Made by a program: the position numbers and the translations under genes. Below the pieces are notes generated by a model. It saw only the letters and a program-made list of their open reading frames with translations, searched no databases and had not been told where the DNA came from. From positions 124,001 through 188,000 of the forward strand of contig JADJAE010000011.1 of assembly GCA_016704445.1 (NCBI GenBank): 64,000 nt of DNA. The letters are read 5' to 3'. This DNA is from Deltaproteobacteria bacterium (GTDB lineage Bacteria; Myxococcota_A; Polyangia; Polyangiales; Ga0077539). Shown piece after piece: positions 61,234 to 64,000 of this stretch (position 1 is the first letter of the stretch; each line of letters starts with the position of its first letter).

Positions 61234-61246
61234 CACCGTCGCGTTG

Positions 61247-62551
61247 ATGCACGACGTCCGCACGCACCAGCTCGGCAACGGGCTGCGCGTCCTCACCATC
61301 CACCGCCCGTACCTCCACCGCGCGGTGGCCGCCGTCTACGTCCATGTCGGCTCCCGGCATGAGCGCCCTCGGCACAACGGCCTCTCGCACTTCCTCGAGC
61401 ACATGCTCTTCCGCGGCTCCGCGGCGCTGCCCTCGGCCGCGCTCGTGAACGACGCGGTGGAGTCCCTCGGCGCCTCGATGAACGCCGCGACGCACTCGGA
61501 CTTCACCATGTTCGAGCTCAGCGCCCCGCCGGACGCGCTCGCCCCGGCCGCCGCCATCCTCGGCGGCCTCCTCACGGCCCCGGTCTTCGCCGACCGCAAG
61601 GTCGAGGTCGGCATCGTCCGCGAGGAGCTCCTGGAGGACGTCGACGACCGCGGCCGGGACATCTCGCCGGACAACCACGCCCGGCGGCTGGTGTTCGGCG
61701 AGCATCCCCTCGGCGCGCCCATCGCGGGCACGGCGCACAACGTCACCCGCTTCACCGACGACGACCTGCGAGAGCACCACGCGCGCCACTACGCAGCGGG
61801 CAACATGGTCGCCTGCGCCGCGGGTCCCCTCACCCACGACGAGCTCCTCGACGCGGTGAAGGGCTCGCTGCACGAGATCCCCGAGGGGCCGCTGCGCGCC
61901 GCGAAGCCCTTCACCCGGCGGCACCGTCGGGGCCGACGCTCGCTCGTCCCCCACTCGGCGAGCCAGACGGCGCTGCGCATCGCCTACCCCTGCGAGGGCC
62001 TCGACGACCCGGGAGGCGCGGCCACGGAGCTGCTCCTGCGGGTCATCGACGACGGGATGTCCACGCGGCTCTACCGCCGGGTCTGCGAGGAGCGGGGCCT
62101 GGCCTACGACGTGTCCGCCGACATCGAGCGCTTCGCGGAGGTGGGCGTCATCGACGTGGCGGCCTCGGTCGCGCGCGCCTCGGTCGGGGCCGTGGTCGAG
62201 GAGGTGCTGGAGATCTTCCGAGAGCTCGCCGGGGCGGGGCCTACGCGCGCGGAGCTCGAGAAGGCGCAGCGGCGCTTCGGCTTCGACCTCGACGCGCTCG
62301 ACGACGACGCGCAGCACCTCTGCGACTTCTACGGCCCGGCGGAGCTGTTCGGCCAGCGCCGCAGCCCCGACGACAGGCGCGCCGAGCTGCTGTCCCTGAG
62401 CACCGACGACCTCCGCTCCGCCGCGGCCCGGGTGCTCGATCCGGCGAGGGCCAACGTGGTGCTCGTGGGCCCGAAGGCGACGAAGCACGAGGACGAGATC
62501 AAGTCGCTGCTGAAGTCCTTCCGCGCCCGATGGAGGGACGTCGAGCCGTGA
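61247..62551 (+). CDS. M16-family zinc metallopeptidase
   Basis: 434 residues. The inverted zinc motif is present: His48-x-x-Glu51-His52 in NGLSHFLEHMLFRG, with the distal acidic residue expected in the ESLGASMNAATHSDFTMFEL region. The M16 C-terminal half is seen in SASQTALRIAYPCEGLDDPG-like and RLYRRVCEERGLAYDVSADI. The length is that of a single-chain PqqL/RPP-like peptidase, which often works as a homodimer or with an inactive partner. No signal peptide is evident. ATG 61247 is preferred over the TTG three bases upstream. It is coupled to the next gene through GTGA overlap. Confidence 0.92.
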   Translation: MHDVRTHQLGNGLRVLTIHRPYLHRAVAAVYVHVGSRHERPRHNGLSHFLEHMLFRGSAALPSAALVNDAVESLGASMNAATHSDFTMFELSAPPDALAPAAAILGGLLTAPVFADRKVEVGIVREELLEDVDDRGRDISPDNHARRLVFGEHPLGAPIAGTAHNVTRFTDDDLREHHARHYAAGNMVACAAGPLTHDELLDAVKGSLHEIPEGPLRAAKPFTRRHRRGRRSLVPHSASQTALRIAYPCEGLDDPGGAATELLLRVIDDGMSTRLYRRVCEERGLAYDVSADIERFAEVGVIDVAASVARASVGAVVEEVLEIFRELAGAGPTRAELEKAQRRFGFDLDALDDDAQHLCDFYGPAELFGQRRSPDDRRAELLSLSTDDLRSAAARVLDPARANVVLVGPKATKHEDEIKSLLKSFRARWRDVEP

Positions 62552-64000
62552 CGCTCCGCGATCGACTCCGCGGGGTCCGCATAGGGTTCGAGGCCGCCTT
62601 TGCGGTCGTCTCGCTCGGCCTCGCGACCCCCCTCTACGCCGCCGCGCACGCCCCGCTCCAGGACCTCCCCCAGCACATCGCCGCCGTCTCGGTGCTGCGT
62701 CGGCTGCTCTTCGGCTCGTCGCTCGACGCGGTCTTCGAGGTCACGCTCTCGCGCACGCAATACCTGCTCGTGTATGCGCTCGGCGTCCCGCTCTCCGCCC
62801 TGCTGGGCGCGGAGGGCGCGGTTCGACTTCTGGCCGCCGCCTCGCTCGTCGCCATCCCCTACGCGCTGCGCTTCGCGCTCCGGCGATCGGGCGGCGACGA
62901 GCGCCTCGCGGCCCTCTCCTGGCCGCTGCTCTGGAACCCGCAGTTCTTCCTCGGCTTCCTCAACCTGCTCATCGGGGTGCCGCTCGCGCTGGTCGCCATC
63001 GGGCTCTTCGCCGACCCGGCGAGGCGCTCCGAGCCCCGCCGTCAGGTGGCTCTCGGGGCGCTCGCGCTCGCCACCTTCTACGCGCACCTCATCCCCTTCG
63101 GCGTGCTCGGCCTCGGCGTGCTGACCACCCTCTCGCCGCCCTCCGGGCGCCTCCGCGCGCTCGGCGCCGAGCTTCGCGGGTGGATCCGGCAGGTGGTGTT
63201 CCTGGTGCCCTCGCTGCTCGCGGCGGCGCTCTGGGTCGTGCGCTCCCCGGCCAACGACGCGACGGTGCTCGCGGGCGGCGTGGGGACCGCCGCGCACGCC
63301 GAGTGGCCCTCGGTGCCGAGCCTCGCGCGAGAGCTCAGCAACACGCTGCTGGACGTGCCCGGCGACCGCGACGAGCGGCTGCTCCTCGGCTGGGGCCTCG
63401 GGGTCCTGGCCGCCGTCGCTGGCTCTCGGCGAAGGAGCGTCGCCCCTCCGAGGCCGCGGGCTCGCCGACCCGCTGGATGCCCCTGGTCGGGGCGGTGCTG
63501 TTCGCCGCGGCCTACGCGCTGCGCCACCGTACCTTCGAGGCGCTCTGGGGCCCGGAGGTTCCGCCGGAGTCGACGTGGTCCGAGATCGGCTTCCGCGCGG
63601 CGATGCTCGCGGCGGTGGGCGCCTTCGTCGGCCTGGCCTTCGATCGCTCGTCCCTGCGACCTCCCCCGCCGATCGCCGTTCGCTCGCCTGGGTGCCCGCC
63701 ATCTGCGCCCTGCTGTACGTCGTGACCCCGTCGAGCTACGGCTTCATCTGGCCGATCCACACCCGCTTCCCGCTCGTGGCCGCGCTGCTGCTGCCGCTCT
63801 GGATGCCTCGCCGCTCGCTGGGGCGCGGGGCCTGGCTCCTCGTGGCCGCGCTCGGCGCCGCCTCGCTGGGCTTCGTCGTCGACCTCCGCGCGCGGGTCGC
63901 CCGGTGGCAGGCGAGCGAGCTCGGCGACCTCGACGAGGCGCTGGCGCACGCGCGGCCAGGTCGTAGGCTGGTGGCCATCCTCGCGCCGCAGTCGAGCGCC
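62548..64000 (+). CDS. Polytopic membrane protein (two frameshifts, 3' end outside window)
   Basis: The GTG at 62548 overlaps the M16 stop. The protein is very hydrophobic, with about ten membrane helices visible (FAVVSLGLATPLYAAAH, YLLVYALGVPLSALL, AAASLVAIPYALRFAL, FFLGFLNLLIGVPLALVAIG, QVVFLVPSLLAAALWVV, LVGAVLFAAAYAL, LAWVPAICALLYVV, LVAALLLPLW). HAPLQDLPQHIAAVSVLRRLL after the first helix looks like the D-x-x-H loop of GT39-like or other polyprenol-sugar transferases (inference). The frame breaks near 63410-63425 and 63650-63680; single missing bases restore the hydrophobic pattern. It runs off the window end. Confidence 0.68.

Overview
The window is about 70% G+C and gene-dense, with short intergenic gaps and many lipoproteins that start with Asp/Pro/Ala-rich spacers. 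Together with a MYXO-CTERM-like sorting tail and a gene pair resembling the MXAN_2561/MXAN_2562 families, this points to a chromosomal segment of a myxobacterium (Myxococcota, probably Polyangiales-like). I see no rRNA, tRNA, transposase, integrase, phage gene or CRISPR array, and no intergenic gap longer than about 270 bases.

Layout. 1-4200 (minus): greA, recG and a membrane sulfatase-family enzyme that runs off the left edge. 4275-9468: a minus-strand lipoprotein, a plus-strand CpeT/CpcT-like protein, a large alpha/beta-hydrolase lipoprotein and a convergent Gln/Pro-rich DUF4870-type membrane protein. 9638-12176 (plus): thiS, thiG, a tiny lipoprotein, thiE and a YbjN-like protein. 12188-21285 (minus): a rhodanese-MoeB/ThiF protein, a C-anchored SRPBCC protein, a GH31 glycosidase lipoprotein, a HAD phosphatase, a MacA/MacB-type efflux trio and a sensor-like lipoprotein. 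21455-27693 (plus): purM, purN, a FAD oxidoreductase, a lone tandem-BMC shell-type protein, a Cys-rich lipoprotein and a glycosyltransferase. 27738-29357 (minus): RNase J. 29601-34685 (plus): a porin-like protein, radA, a MarR regulator, rubredoxin and a propeller-like protein. 34675-37208 (minus): an McrB-type AAA+ ATPase with a 62-residue partner instead of a nuclease. 37310-39961 (plus): an NPF-repeat protein and an aldehyde dehydrogenase. 39972-45996 (minus): a lipoprotein, a TonB-fused TonB-dependent receptor, recQ and a small protein. 46230-53292: a J-like/TPR protein, a small membrane protein, a kinase fused to a solute-binding-like domain, a YgiQ-type radical SAM protein and an SPFH/zinc-ribbon protein. 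53356-59297 (minus): rpsO, pnp, asd and the MXAN_2561/2562-like pair. 59491-64000 (plus): a PpiD/SurA-type isomerase, an M16 peptidase and a polytopic membrane protein cut by the right edge.

How genes fit together. thiS/thiG/thiE make the thiazole half of thiamine and couple it; the rhodanese-adenylyltransferase at 20113-21285 is the likely sulfur-loading partner, since no thiF lies beside thiS. rpsO-pnp and RNase J cover translation and RNA decay, and recG, radA and recQ cover recombination. PpiD-like, M16, porin, TonB and efflux genes serve the envelope.

Sequence quality. Single-base frameshifts interrupt ten loci (sulfatase, recG, CpeT-like, purM, FAD oxidoreductase, Cys-rich lipoprotein, porin, rubredoxin, pnp, terminal membrane protein), mostly at C/G runs and including housekeeping genes. 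They read as uncorrected sequencing errors rather than biology. I annotated these genes across the breaks and give each break point. The most unusual content is the nuclease-less McrB-type pair, the stand-alone BMC-T protein, the kinase/solute-binding fusion and the NPF-repeat protein.
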